Assembly (NCBI GenBank): GCA_010015655.1
Contig: ML976766.1
Location: 62,001 to 126,000, forward strand
Reading direction: 5' to 3'
Length of the DNA stretch: 64,000 nucleotides
Origin: Bimuria novae-zelandiae CBS 107.79
Taxonomy: Eukaryota; Ascomycota; Dothideomycetes; Pleosporales; Didymosphaeriaceae
Positions 32,201 to 45,847 of this stretch are shown in pieces. Made by a program: the position numbers and the translations under genes. Positions within the stretch are counted from its first letter, which is position 1; each line of letters opens with the position of its first letter. The notes under the pieces were generated by a model. That model saw only the letters and a program-made list of their open reading frames with translations. It searched no databases and was not told the origin of the DNA.

Positions 32201-35200
32201 CTCAATTCGAATAGCAACGTAAGACCGTTGTTCCTGGTGATCCATTGTTCACCCGCATTATGCTTGGTCTACCCTGTCGATTTGGAAGCACAACCTGGAT
32301 CAGATCGATTCTTATAGCACACCACCGCTGCGTTAGCGTGCTATAGGATGTGTACTGCAAAACAGAAGCGGGAGGCAACACGCACAAGCATGCGAACATA
32401 TGGCGTGGCCCGATTGCGAAAGAACTGTCCATGTTCCAGTGCTATGCGTTCGACTCTATCCGCGTTCGATAATCAGATGGATATTGTCTATGATGCCAGC
32501 AGCTGACTGTTGTTTTGCTCGAGTTGGTTTAAAAGATCAAGTGCCAGACAGTTGCGGGCCACACCACACCGACAAGCACCGCGAAGATAGTCAAAAACTT
32601 GATAGGCTCGCGACCAAGCGTTTAAGCCCTCCGCTTCGATTTGAGGCAAGCCTCCTGAATGCTCCATTCTTTCACACCGCATTCAAGGAAGCCGAACCAC
32701 TACCGGTACATTAAGCTTGATGGGTTGGAAAAGCCAAGTCCCGCTTGCGAAACTTTTCATCGCCTCAGCAGTGCAAAAAGAAACACTTCGCAGTCTGCAT
32801 CCTTTGGTGGATCATGCGCAGCTTCCTCCTGCACGTCGAATCTCAATACGTTTTGCGGCAGTGTCGATTTGGAATGTCTTAACTAGACCCAAAGGCTTCT
32901 ACGACTTGAGGTATCACAGCTATAGCAAGCGTATTAAGACTGCGGCACGCCTCGACTTCCACCGATTTTTAGGCTAAAGTCAGCCACTTTTCCAAAACGA
33001 TCGCTAGCCATACGAACGGAGCACCACGCACCCCTTATGGGAGGGAGACGCCTTCCTGGCCGAAGTTTCTTTGGATGGTAGCGATCGAAGCTAGCGAACG
33101 CCCTCTGGAGTGACATGGAGGTACATCGGGCCACCATGGACGAGGTATCCTGGAAGCTTGGCTCTGCGACTCTACCGTAATTGCTCTCCACATGTACAGG
33201 TACAGGTCATGTTGCTTGCTTCCGCTTTAGCTACCACAGGCGCTACCGGAAATTGTCGCCGCGTGCATGCTGCGAAGAAAGCGCGACTTGATGCGCATGT
33301 TTGCATCATCTGACGAACATGAGCCCTCTCGGCATCAAATCGCAGCCTTCCGCGTCTCGACGGCGAAGTCATGGCTGGAGCAGCACCTGCAGAGTCCCTC
33401 TAGAACGTCTTGCGTCCTGCCATGCAATGGCTTTGATCGACGGTGCGACCTGGACTGCAGTGCGCTGCTAGTTCAATTCACTTCATCTATTCCCCATTCT
33501 AGAAGACCTTCTAGCGTCTCGGTACCAATGATCATCGATCAGAGCACCAGCCACTGAATCTACCTCCTGCGTTTCCGGCCTGCAATTACACGATGCTGCC
33601 GATGGTGTCCACTTACCTTAATCACCAACATTGCAGTAAATTTCTTTGCTGACGACCGAAGAACCTTACGAAGGCCTGCAGGGAAACTTGGGCAGCATCC
33701 AGTCTCCATGCAACCTGTATTATTATTCTCCGCATGCCTTTCACGGCGTGTACGTCCGTGCCGCGCTGCAGCAACAGCGCGGCGGGGTCAGTCTACGCAT
33801 CCCAGGTTTCTTCGCCGCATTCATTTGCGCAAATGAAGCCTTCAATACTTGTAATTTCAGCAATACCGGAAAGTGTGGAGAATGTGGAGGGTTGCAAGGG
33901 CGTAATGTAGCAGCTGGATACTATGGTAGGGGTTGCTTAGACGTCCTCAGCTGTATCTGTCTGCCGTCCTGCAGTGCTACCATTAGAATAGTACTTACCT
34001 GGATTTCCCTTGCTGTCTACCGTACGAACCCTGGTTGTCCGGAGTGTAAGGGATCCGTACCGACGCACTGAGCAGCTTGCGAGAAAGTGCCGACACAATG
34101 ACAGCTCACAACATACGGCCGGCCATGTGGCCGGCTTCACCGTGCTGTAGACGAACGGCGCGATGTTGACTGTGCGTCTTAGTACGCCTCCATTAAGATG
34201 AAATTGGTATCTGAGTGGACACCTTCTCCGCAGCGAATGCGGTGTAAATCGACCCCGCTGCTGCAGCTCAACAAGTCATGGGACATGAACAGTACCTGGC
34301 TTACTGGCTCACTGGCTCAGCGCAAGCCAACGGCTAGACTGGCAGTTGATCACCGCAATAATGACACCAGGGCGGATCTGGGGTGCATTGCAGTGAGCGT
34401 CGCCTGCGTTTGCCATTCCAAGTTTTTCACCATATCCTACATACACGACCACACCATCATAACAGCCCTGCCAAGCCGATCGTATTTCTGACAGGTAGGA
34501 GACAGAGGGGCAAGATTGCCTTTCAGCTTGGAGTCGGTGGCAGCCTGTGTCCAGTGGTCAATATTGAAAAGCAGCACTGTCAGTAATCCTGTGGCAAGCG
34601 TGATTCGGAAGTCGCGTTGTGCTCGTAACGATACCACAGCAGCGAACTGACAGTTGACATGGCGCACAAGTCGCGCAAAGATCCGGTACGGGAACAGTGA
34701 CATGTTCCAAGTGCTCCCGCGTACCAAGGTAGGTACCGATTTCATCACCGGCCCATTGCACCTGAATATTTCATGTCACATCGCTACCCAACACAATACC
34801 GCCGTAATCAATCTCCTGCTCTCCAGGTTTCCTCCGACCTTCATCCGCGCCATTATTCTCGCCAATTGTGCAATCCTCAGTCTAGTAATCATCAAATTTC
34901 CGAAGGTGATTTTCGCGTCAGTTGCAATACTTTTGCGAGGTGGAGGCCTTGAACAATATGGCCCAGCGGAGCGTCGATGCAAACCGGCCCAGCGGCAACG
35001 TGCGCGGCCGCAATCGTCCGTCTGACAGCATCTACGCCGCCGCCAACAGCAAGACATTGCGACTCGCAGCAGTCCGCTCACCGATATCTTCTCGCGCGCG
35101 CTTATGAGGCTCAGTGAAGCATATTCTGGCTCTATGCTTCTTCGCGGCCCGAAAGACGGAATAACGGTAGGAAGCTCGGAGCGCGCTCCGGCCACAGATG

Positions 35201-36208
35201 TGACGGCGCCACCAGATATTCTTGACGGTGGTTCTATCGGTAAGATGTTTAGGCTCTGGAACACTGCGCGCTGGCAGCCAGGCGTTGACTCGCGGAGGGT
35301 GTGGCCTTCAGGAGAGGGTGGTTGGACGTTGGGAAGAGTTGCGCCATCCTCAACCCAATCCCGCCCTTGAAACGTGTATCCTAGCTATAGTACCAGAAAC
35401 CGCTGAAACACTTCACACTGCGCTTCCGCATCTGCGCATTTGACCGTTACCTCGTCGCAAACTCGCCGCGCAACGGCCCAGGTTCGATCGGTGAGCCCGC
35501 TGTGCGAGGACGTCACAAGCGACCTGAGAACGGAGTTGTTCACATACGTCGGGTAGGCGCGCGCGCACGCGATGGAGGTTTAACGTTTGTTATTGACATG
35601 CGGTTTTGCTAAGGGCTACGCCGCATTGGGGTGATGCGTTGATCGACGGGCGGCGCATCTGCTCGCTCTGCCTGTCTTGTCCTCCCGCGGGCCTTGTCCT
35701 AACTCGTGAGCCGGCTTCTGGCCATGGAATCCTTCCCGCAAAGGCAAAAAACCCTTCGAGAAAAACGTTGCAACGTTCGACTAGCACAAAAGCGTTCGTA
35801 GCGCACAACGTTATCGTTGACCATGACTCGTTTTTGTTGGATTGTGACGTATAGCGGTGGAGACAAAAGGAGGCATGTTAGTAGATGCGAAGGAGTCGGA
35901 TCAGACAGTAACGCTAGAATAACATGACTATTTTGGAGAGTTGCCGCCGCTCCGAAGGATATCGTTTGCGCTACGCGACCGTCGACGAAGGACGAAAGCA
36001 AATACCCTACCCCTTACCACCGGACCGAACAAAACTCCAATGCCAACCCCAAAAAGGTATCTATCATTATCATTGCTCAATCCATGAAGCCGTAAGTTAC
36101 CGCCCAGACAATAGTAGAAATGAAAACAGTACGTGTGCTATGATATAAGGATCTCAAATAAGCGCATGCCGTAGGGTGGCAGCGTGCCTCATTGTTTGTT
36201 TAGAGGCG

Positions 36209-39200
36209 CTACAGCGCGAGGCCAGTTCCGTCACCGCTCCAGCGATATAGGCTGAGCATCTCACGGCGGCGCAGTTGGGCGAACTCGGCAGTTTCGTCCA
36301 TGCCACGTCCACGCACTTGCTGCAAAGCCGAGCGCATCACCTTTCGGAAATTTCTCTGTATCGTTTGGTTAGTATGATCGACTTTTATTTTCCGAGATTG
36401 TGGAGAGCAATGCATGCGGCGATTGAAACGGATGCACGTTGGGGCTGAATGCAAGACAGTCGCGTCCGAGACGGGTAATAGGGAGAAAGCGCTCAGCTGC
36501 AATTTCCAAACCCGCATACAGGCGCTTCAAAAGACCTTGTGATGTAAGAGATCTGGGTAGACTTACCTGGTATTCGGTATTGAGTGTAACGATGCACGCT
36601 TCATGCGCCCGGACGATTGTCTCACAAGCCTTCACGACGTTGGGATTCGCTTCGCCTTGCAGTTTGTCGGCTATGAGCAGCAGAAGGAAGCTTCCTTGAA
36701 GCAGGTAGATTCCGAAGAAGAATGGCATGAAGCTCAGATCGGGATCAAGCTCTAGAATTTCGTTGAGGGCTTCGGCAGCAGCGACAGCGTGCCCGGTGGC
36801 ATCGATAAAACTCTGAGAAGATATCCAAAGATCGTTATCGTCCAACAGCGAAATGGGATCCCATTTGCCGTTCAGCAGGATATGTAGGGTGTGCATAATG
36901 TGTGTGCCGTAGGCAATGACAATTCTTGCGCGCATGAGCGACTCTTGGGCTCTGGATGTCGTAGAGTTTACGGATCGCGTTGACGGTGTTCCAGAGTGCA
37001 TCGGCTCCTGAGCCTCTGCGTTTGCCTCTGTGATAGCTCTTGCTTTTAGCTCTCGAAGCGAATGTCCATAAGCCTCCAACTGCTGAGTGATCTCCGCTGA
37101 ATAGTCGTCCCAGTTCGTCTTGGAGCCAAACCTAGGATGGTTTCTCGCATGGTGGACTTCAACGATTTCGCCGAGGATACTCATCAGAGGGAGAAAGAAT
37201 CCAAATGTGGATGTCCCAGTACACTCGTATATAGGTCCTGTGCTTCGTCGAACGGAAGGATCTGAGAATGATTGAGCGGAGTTCCCAAAGAGAGTCGGTG
37301 ATTGCCATACGTCATCAGATACAGGTGTCTGCAAATCGCTGCACTCGATATCGAGCAGCGACAGTGGTCTGTTGTAGCATAGTGCCAGGTGCCGATCTAC
37401 GGTGTACAGCATCCACCAAACGCGACGACGCTCCTCTCGTTGCTCTTCGGTGAGGTTGACCGGGGCGTTTTGGCCCGACGAAGGACCGCCAATGTGCTCT
37501 GAGTCAAGCTCGGACCGCGCTTCGGAAGCTTCCTCCGGTGGTGGTGTCAGCGGTACCTCTTTGCTCAGTTTCAACTCTCGTGCCAAGCTCCATGCGGCAT
37601 TCCACCACCGCAGCGATGCAGCCTTGTACTCGCTGGCACTAATGACGACTGCAAGATTAGCGTACGTGCAAACATCATCAATGCCACCTGGAGCACCTGC
37701 GGATCCGGCTGCGTAACTTCTCTGCCAAATTCCTTCACCCGGTAGTCCTATTTCCGAATCCTGGGTCGAGATGCCGAAGTTGTTCATCGTTGCTCCAGAG
37801 CTAAACGCTGGGCTCACGTCCTCACCTTGCGATTGGTGCACTAGCGGCTTCAGGAGCGATATGGTCAAGTTGATGAGCTTCTCCGACAATTGGCTTCGCG
37901 CGGAAGGTGACGAGGCTAGGTAAGGCGACTCGCTCGTCAGACATCCGATCCAGAGCATGCTAGCCAGCAGTGCTGGGCTACACACGCGTGGGGTATTGTG
38001 CCGCAAAAACGACTCTTTTCGGAACACGTAACAGAGTACGTACGGGCTTGTGGGCTGCATAAACGCAGTGCTGGAACTTTGGAAATAGAGCTCTAGCAAA
38101 TCGCAGGCCAAAGACACCGGCATGATGTTTGTAAGATGGGGTACCAAAGGTGCAAGAACTGGGTATCGCAGTTGTTGAGAGCCCGATGGGTGTGCGTTCG
38201 CGTATATCGTCGCAGAAGGAGACGGCAGTGAAAGCCAGCCCGGGGAACCAGACACAGGGGAGGTAGCGATGTAGTTCGGCAATGGAGACTCTCCGTGAGG
38301 CATTCTGAACGAATTCGGAGGTGCTTGTGCGCTATGTGGGCTCATCATCTCGTAAGGACTCTGTGCGTACTCGGGCAAGTTGGAGGGGATGATGGGATGC
38401 ATCATCTGGTGCGGCTGGTGGTGGTAGGCGCGATTGAAGTCGTCCAAGGATGCGTACTCGGGGATCGAATGGGCGTGCATTGGCAAGCCCTGAGTCTGTA
38501 TTCGCGGTGGTTGCATGGGATGATGCATGCTTTCGCCTATCTGACTCTCTGGGATGGAGTCGATCGCGCTCATGCTCATGGTTCGTGAAGCTGGGTTGGC
38601 ATCCGCATACATGGCTGCGCTGTCCATGTCACGAGTCGTAGCAATGCTAGCAGACCTGCCAGGTGGTGGGAGAGTGGGTGGAGGTAGGTCGGGAAGGGGT
38701 CGTTGGCCACGAGGCAGTTCGACGATTGGCGACGACTCCTTCTGGTCATCAGGGGCGCCATTACTGCGTGACTGTGGACTTCCAGATGCCGATTCACCAG
38801 AGGGTGGAGCTGTGCCATTTGCTGCAGCGGCTGCAGCTGCAGCTTGGAGATCCTTTCGTGATGCCTTTCCGCGCTTCTTGCGCTCGCGCATGTACTCGCA
38901 TGTCAGACCGAACTCTGCGGTATGGTTAGTGTCGCCCAACGTTTGACAGCGCCAGCAGCTGTCAAGCTGTCAAAAACGCTTGATGGGACATACCTATACA
39001 GTGGGCGCACTAGATATCGTTAGCAACTTAGTCGTCACGCCGATGTCAGGTACTCACAGGTGCCTTGCCATCGCACTTTGTCCGCAACTGATTGCACTGG
39101 TCACACGCTCGGCTGATCCTGCGTCGTACCGGGCCTGCAGCGGCAGCGCCTCGCCCCGCCCGCTCGTGGAGTATGGCCTCCCGCTGGCTTCGAGGAGTTG

Positions 39201-39423
39201 CAGCAAGAGGCCCGTTGGGGTAAGGGGGCAGGCGGTGAGGCTTCACAAGACCCTTGCCCGGTGGGAGGACATGGCGGTTTTGATGGAATTGCAGTGCATA
39301 CTGCGATGTATGAGCCAGCGTATCGAGCGGCGATGGCCCCATGTGCTGGGCAGCAGCAAAGTGTTGTTGATGCTGCATCGAGGGTGGGAACTGCTCGTAT
39401 TGGTGGAGACTGGTCGACATCAT
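36209..39423 (-). CDS. xlnR: Xylanolytic/cellulolytic transcriptional activator XlnR/XYR1
   Basis: Zn(II)2Cys6 activator of xylanase, cellulase and pentose-catabolism genes. Four exons (39423-39058, a 16-base micro-exon 39009-38994, 38914-36567, 36355-36209) join to about 958 residues, near the 875-945 of known orthologues. Splicing rebuilds the zinc cluster exactly: [31 protein letters not shown], then the signature basic segment [14 protein letters not shown]. The fungal_trans domain shows [35 protein letters not shown] and [12 protein letters not shown]. The C-terminal activation region is the family hallmark: [36 protein letters not shown] and [13 protein letters not shown]. The start is one of two tandem ATGs (39423, 39420); the frame stays open upstream without an ATG. 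All parts look intact. Confidence 0.95.
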
Positions 39424-42400
39424 CCTTCTAGCGCCGGGCTCGGCCACCACTGCACCACTCGACGACGGCGGATAAGGCTCAATGGCGACGGTGGAGGAAT
39501 TGATCCCAGATGAAATAAGATGAAATGGTGAAAGACGGTTGTCAGTAGGCGAGGTGGGTTTGGGAATGCTCAGCGCCGGGCTGGGAGAGATGTCGTCAGG
39601 ACAGATGCTGCAGGTCGGAGGCAGGTCCACACTGTTCTTTTGACTTGGCTGCCCGTGTCCCTGAGTACAATATAGGTAGCTGCCGGCCGCAGGCTTCTCC
39701 GCCTCGAGCCAGGCCAGGTCTTAGTGGTGGCCGCGGGGTATAGCACAGAGGTGCAGGGTGGCCAATACCAGAAGGCATGGGCAACGACGTGCCATCTCCC
39801 GGGTCTGCTAGTTGCGTCGCGCGTCAGAAAACTGCTGGGCCACATGGGGTCGATCGCAAACGAGATGGGCAATGAGTTCTGTGCGCTGGGTTAGAAGGCC
39901 AAGCCGTCATGCCCTCAGCGTCACCCTGGCACCTCCATGGGTCCCCGGCACAGCGCAACGCATCCACGTTGAGCACAGGGCACGAAGCCGCTTGATCGTC
40001 AGTGCCGCGAGCTTGAGCGGATGCACCCCGACCTGCTCGCCGCGTCAAGGCCCGCAATCAAAAAATGATATTGCTTGATCGGTGCCATCCCAACCCTATA
40101 TCTGCCTCTCGTAAGAACACCATACCATAGTGATGCCAGTCAGAGGTATCTTCTCGTACCCCCATTACCGCCAATGCCACCATCAGAATATGCAACGTGA
40201 TTGGTGCTCCCCCGCCCGCTTTTTGTGCATTCGCCAGCAACACCTTTCAACTGATGGCACGGGACCCTCCCAACAACGCTCTCTCCGGTCTACCGTACTC
40301 CCTTCTCAGCATGCGCTGCCGGCCTGCCGAGTCCTTGAACTGCGAGAACCAGGTGCCGGCCCCCTTGCTGCGACCGGCTGCGATTCAGGGCTGCCGTCCC
40401 GCCACGATGCCGGTCATCACATCCTAGTGAATAATCCGTTCCGCTGCCAGCCTGTGCGGATTAGCCTTTCATCCAGAATTCTCCTAGAAGCCGGTGGGCA
40501 TGAATCAATGCTGGTATCGCGCCGATAGAATCGGACTCATGGCGTTCCAAAATGCTTCCATCCTCCGCGATCTGACCGAGAAACAAATCCTTTTTAGCCC
40601 AGCTTCTCGAATACGCACGCATGAAAGTGCCTTCCGTGATCCAGCCCGGTAATATTGCGCGTGGAGCTCCTGATCAATATCGACTTTGAATGGTCACCTG
40701 CAGATGGCTCGTCAGAACGGGTCGTGTGGAGAGACTGGCTGCGCAAGCTCGGATCTATAATACCTCTATTATGATATGAGGTTCTGAATGAGAGGCCGTG
40801 GCACGACCATGTCAGCGCTGCCGTGGCCAACAGGATATTCATAGTGGCGTGCGACTGTTGCGGACGAGGCGCGCTTAGAAAAATATGGGTCCCACCCTGT
40901 CTCGATACACTGCGTTCACTACCCCGTGGCCTCTGAATATGGGAATAACGTGGTTTGGCCGTTACTGCGCCGTTTGTGTCCAATGAGAGTTGGGCCAGGC
41001 GCATCCATTAACGGTCCAGATCTTGGTGATTGGCGGGCATGCTGAAGCCAGCGGATCGCTCCGCCAGACATCTACTTTACCGCATTCATTATCTCGTGCC
41101 TTTGATATCTTGGCAGCATCTGCCGCACAGCTGCAGGAACGTCAGTCGAGAGTGGTGCGAATATTTGGTCGTGTTGACGGGCCTATCCCTTCTGGCGATC
41201 AATAGCGCTCCTGCAACCGCAAGGGCCAGAAGGAGCACGAGCGCCCGGCAATTCACAGTTAGAACCGCTGTCCCAAAATTACCCAAGGAAGATGCACATC
41301 CGATGCCATCAGCATCCAAGGACTGGATTGACTATATCGTAGCATAAACTTGTGAAAGTTGTGAAAGGCGAGGGCTTGCTAGGGACGGTGAGGGCTCAGA
41401 AAAATGTCCAAGCGTCCAGTCCGCGGAGATCCGCTGGGATTAACAATCGCCTCGAGTCTCGCGAGCGCTGGGGCGGAAAGAATGGGTTCCCACCGACACC
41501 GTTTCGGGAACGGGAGCTTTTCTCCGTTCGTATTCACAAGCGACCTCAGGCGAACTGTGCGTTTGCAGTGGGCCGCCGTTCCGGTAACTTGTCGAGGCGT
41601 TCAATAAGGTTCATGAAGACGTCGGTAAAGCGGCAGACGAACCAAACTTGCATCCTCAATGTACAAGTTGACCACTGGTGGAGCAGTTGCACCCTCCATG
41701 AACTACAAGTGATGCTGTTGCCGCACAGCAAGCGAGCATGGAGCAGAGACCATGACTTCGACCAAGATTGCGCCGAATCCTGCTGACACTGACTCTAGGC
41801 CGAGAACTGTTAGCGTTCACACCCTCCCGATACGTAACGGTGCGACTAATCTACACGTGGATTGGTGAAAGCCACAAGCTTGTTGGACGTGCAGTAAAAT
41901 GCATCCAATAACCGTGGGAGAATTTCTGAATTTGGTTCAGAGCCCTCGGTCTTTTCGTGCAGTAGTTGGGCTCCGAAACCCGTGCTTGCATGTGTGCGTT
42001 CACCAGGCTTTCGACAAAGAGTTCATCACGACAGGTGAGGCTGAGCTTATATGACGTTGCTACCGTTTTGGTTGTGTACCCTGAGCAATGCATCGATCTC
42101 GTCCTTGGGGGCTGTTGCCTCGCCTCTTGCACGAAGACAACTGAAGTGTGCCGTTGTCCGTTTCGGGATATGGAAGAGTCATCGGCGCCGGATCATAGAC
42201 GGTGGACAGGCGCAAACTTCCTACCAGCTCAGAGTGCACATCGGGTGGTAGTATTCCCCCTAAAGAGAATGCCGTGTTTTGTTGGTCTTGGTCCTTTTCG
42301 CGCGTCTTGAGCCTCGTAATCCAAGTCGCCATCGATGACGCGGAGTTGCGAAAAAAAAGTCAGAGGCCGCACAATGGAGGATCGACCACTGGTGGCTGCA

Positions 42401-43323
42401 GGATCAGGATTTGGCTAGGGGATTTGAAGGAGGAGTTCCTCAAACGCCTGTATCGGTTCGCCTGCCCTAGATCCCGCTGTCTCGAGGCTGGGTGGCTGTA
42501 AGGTAGACCCAAAACGACCGCAGGACGAAGCAGTAGAAAGGAGAATTGCTAGGATGCAGACCGATCGTGTATGTGGCTGCGGGAGCTCCCTGATTTGGAC
42601 CAACTTTCAATCACATATACACAGAAACCATAGAAATGCCGATTGACGGGGAGATTGCTGACTTCAGAATGCTTCCAGTAAAGGAGTCGTCCGGCTGGCA
42701 GCCCCACGTCACAACAAAGAGAGCCACTGAAGGGTGAGGAGCTTGCGGGTACGGTATGGCGAAGCACCCATCAACAGTGAAACCTGCAGAATGGCCTTAC
42801 TTTTTGGTGCGCTAAACTGGATGGGCGCATCCGCATCACACGCGTTGTGGTTGAGTATATTTTCGTGTGGCCGATCTGAAATTTTGGTTTTGGACCCCCC
42901 TTTGGTATTTGATATCAATTTTGTCTGCCTCATATGCGGCCCCAGAACGACGCGTCGATGGCGCGAATGTGCCTTAGCCGTGGCGGTGAATTACACAAAG
43001 CGCAGCCTGCAGGAGACGATCCCCAACAGTTAGAATACTCAAGCAACCATCTCTTCCACAAGAAAAATTGATAGTAGAGATGAAGGAGTGGAAAACTCAT
43101 AGAAAAACGCCAGTAAACTTTGAGCTCTGGAGCGTGCGGTTGGACGCGTCGCTCCAGAGTGGATAAAGGCGCGCTAACCCGATCAGCTCATGGTTTCCCT
43201 AGCTTTGCGATAACGTCACCCCGCGCAGACTTCCACATCAAATTTGAAAGGACTCACCACGGCATATTTACGTCCTCTTTCTCCCATTTAGAATTTGTAT
43301 TGCCTACATAACCGCGAACCATC
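39424..43323. other. Long intergenic region (xlnR promoter side)
   Basis: About 3.9 kb between the divergent xlnR and aldehyde dehydrogenase starts. Short frames (40130-40528, 40594-41004, 41352-41786) show no domain. The first 1-1.5 kb upstream of xlnR probably carries its promoter; long promoters are usual for carbon-source regulators. No transposon was recognised. Confidence 0.45.
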
Positions 43324-44892
43324 ATGTCGGTAGAGACCATCACGACCGTACGTACCACCCTGACACCAAATGGCAGTGTCCCGGCTAACCTTGATTGTCC
43401 TTCCGCTATCAGATCTCGCCGGTGACCAACAAGCCAATCCTCACCCGTAATGGCCTCTCGGATGCGGATGTACTGTCCATCCCAGAGACAGCTGCTCGTG
43501 CATTCGACTCATATCGTCGCACTTCCCTTTCAGGGCGACAAGCAATCGTCAAAAAGGCATTGAAGCTACTGAATGAACGTCGAGATGCTTTGGGTAAAGA
43601 GCTCACCGAGCAAATGGGACGTCCCATTGCGTACACACCAAAGGAAATCACGACCGCCGTAGCCCGCGGCGAGTACATGCTCAAAATTAGCGACGAAACC
43701 TTGAAGGAGACAGAAGGCGAAGCAGAGAAAGGTTTCAAACGCTACATCAAAAAGGTCCCTATAGGACCCGTGTTGATTCTCTTCCCATGGAACGTGCGTA
43801 TACCAATTATCGATGCAAAACTTTCTTCTAATCAGCTTCAGTACCCATACCTCACGCTTATCAATTCACTGGTTCCAGCCTTGCTAGCAGGTAATTCTGT
43901 TGTGCTTAAGCCATCTCCTCAGACACCCACGAGTGCGGAGCAGATCAAGCAGATCTTCACCGATGCCGGACTGCCTGAAGGTGTTCTGCAAAATTTCCAC
44001 AGCGGATCCATCACTCAAATTGAAGCCATTGCGCGGTCACCGCAGATTCAGCTAGTGTGCTTTACTGGTTCTGTTGCCAATGGCCTTGCCGTACAGAACG
44101 CCGCAAACGATCGTGTACCTATTCGCGTTGGGCTTGAGCTCGGAGGCAAGGACCCGGCGTACGTCCGATCTGACGTCGACATCAAGTGGGCTGCCGAAGA
44201 AATTGTTGACGGTGCGGTCTTCAACTCTGGCCAAAGTTGCTGCAGCGTCGAACGTGTTTATGTCGATGAGAAGATCCACGATGAGTTCATTGCTGCGCTT
44301 CAAGAAGTGCTCAAGGGCTATAGGCTCGGTGACCCCACGGAGAAGGATACCAATCTTGGCCCTGTGGTGTCCAAACGTTCCGCTGAGACAATCCGATCAC
44401 ACATCAAAGACGCTCTAGAGAAGGGTGCAAAAGATGCAACGCCCGAGAATGAGTCATTCAAGTCCCCTCCAGCGGACGGCAACTTTGTTGCCCCAACACT
44501 GCTGACTAACGTGGATCACAACATGGCTGTAATGACCGAGGAGACTTTCGGTCCGGTGATTCCAGTCATGAAGGTGAAGGACGACGCCGAAGCCATCAAG
44601 CTCATGAATGATAGCCAGTTCGGTCTTACAGCCAGCATCTGGACCAAGGATACGAACAAGGGCCACGAGCTCCTCGAGGATGTTGAGGCTGGTACTGTCT
44701 TTGTGAACCGATGCGACTACCCTGCACCAGTGAGTACCTTAAATTCTCTTTGATCAGCGTGCATTGACAGTTGTGCAGGACCTAGCTTGGGTAGGTTGGA
44801 AGGACTCCGGAAAGGGCCAGACGCTCTCCAAATTCGGGTTCGATCAGTTCGTCAAGCTGAAGAGCTACCACGTCAAAGATTACCCCAAATAG
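43324..44892 (+). CDS. NAD(P)-dependent aldehyde dehydrogenase
   Basis: Aldehyde dehydrogenase superfamily enzyme; substrate unknown, with similarity in style to semialdehyde or general ALDHs. Four exons (43324-43347, 43413-43793, 43842-44729, 44779-44892) join to 468 residues. Motifs in order: PIGPVLILFPWN-YPYL (cofactor entry), NSVVLKPSPQTP (Lys of the NAD site), FTGSVANGLAVQ, the general-base Glu in LELGGKDPAYV, the catalytic Cys in NSGQSCCSVERVYV, EETFGPVIPV, FGLTASIWT, and a C-terminus ending SGKGQTLSKFGFDQFVKLKSYHVKDYPK without the usual PFGG loop residues. The second intron (43794-43841) is 48 bases, a multiple of three without a stop, so retention would add 16 residues. The start was chosen for the SVETITT exon, which restores an N-terminus of normal length. 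Confidence 0.92.
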
Positions 44893-45847
44893 CTGCATAC
44901 GTGTTACGGTATGACAAACTTTGGTCTTCCCTTGAAACATGCTGTTTCTTGCTACAGAAAATGACAAGCCAGACATGCATTTGCAGATTGATGACTTTAT
45001 GTCAGTGGACGATCTTATTCAGCGAGCCGTTGTGATTTTCGATTAGATGTCATACGTAAACCATGGATCAATTGCAATCGAGCACGTTCAATTGCATGTG
45101 TGTTTGCTTTCTAACGACGATTATTTGCCGGGTGGAACTGACCCTCTTATTAATGCAGCCTTAATATTAACATCTCCTGAATTAGCGAATGTGGATCGTC
45201 TCGTCGCGTCTCAAACACGCATTTTTGGTACCTGAAGGAAGAATGCGTGCTACATGCAAGGTCGGTCGTACATTGAGACACAAGTGTGGAGCCTACCAAG
45301 AGATATCGCGGTTTCCCAACGTCACGTGTCAAACCCATTCCACGGACCTGCAGCCCAGTTTTGGACGTCGCATCTATTCGTATAGTGGTGCTCCTTACGA
45401 CTCTCTCGGTCGCTCCGCTGATGGCGTTGCGTCGACAGTTTACGGCGGAAGATGTACCGACGACATAATCTTTCAGCAAACATTCCAGCCACGAAAATGA
45501 GATCCTGCTCATCCCCCGAAAATTTTCCATTTGCGCATCAAGGAATGCGGTACCCCGTCAGCGCAAGGAATCTCTACCCATTCGTCAAGCCCGCCGCGTG
45601 GCAAGAGCGAGACCCATCGCTTGGGAAACCGTTTCATATCACGTCCCTTATAAGCCTCTGCCCTTTGAACCCTAGGCCGCCTCTCCGCCCACGCTCACCT
45701 CCTTCCATCGAACCTCGATGACCTGACTTTCCCTAAATTTCCATTTCGTCCTTTCTGTTTGTCATTCACTGTATTGTACAAAGGCAACGCGTGCTTTTGT
45801 TCCGTCGTTACTATACCCATTAGAGCCTGTTTTTTAATGTCGATACC
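44893..45847. other. Intergenic region
   Basis: The 3' flank of the aldehyde dehydrogenase and the 5' flank of the next gene. Pyrimidine-rich tracts at 45640-45770 just upstream of 45848 resemble a fungal promoter and leader. No further gene was recognised. Confidence 0.45.

Larger units (their letters stand above)
27763..36208. other. 8.4 kb stretch with no recognisable gene
   Basis: Mixed-composition sequence, not RIP-like, with only short open frames on both strands (the longest about 165 codons, 29954-30451 +). I recognise no domain, intron-linked coding chain or intact transposon. Two small repeats are listed separately (28351-28468 and 29186-29290). A Cys-containing frame at 33646-34071 (+) and its antisense at 33937-34140 show no family signature. 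It may hold a long non-coding RNA, lineage-specific small genes or old relics. Confidence 0.4.

Noticed and set aside
36369..36566. Read-through C-terminus of XlnR ([15 protein letters not shown]...)
   Set aside because: A consensus GTAAGT donor at 36566 and a CAG acceptor at 36356 replace it with the conserved family C-terminus RNFRKVM...GDGTGLAL.
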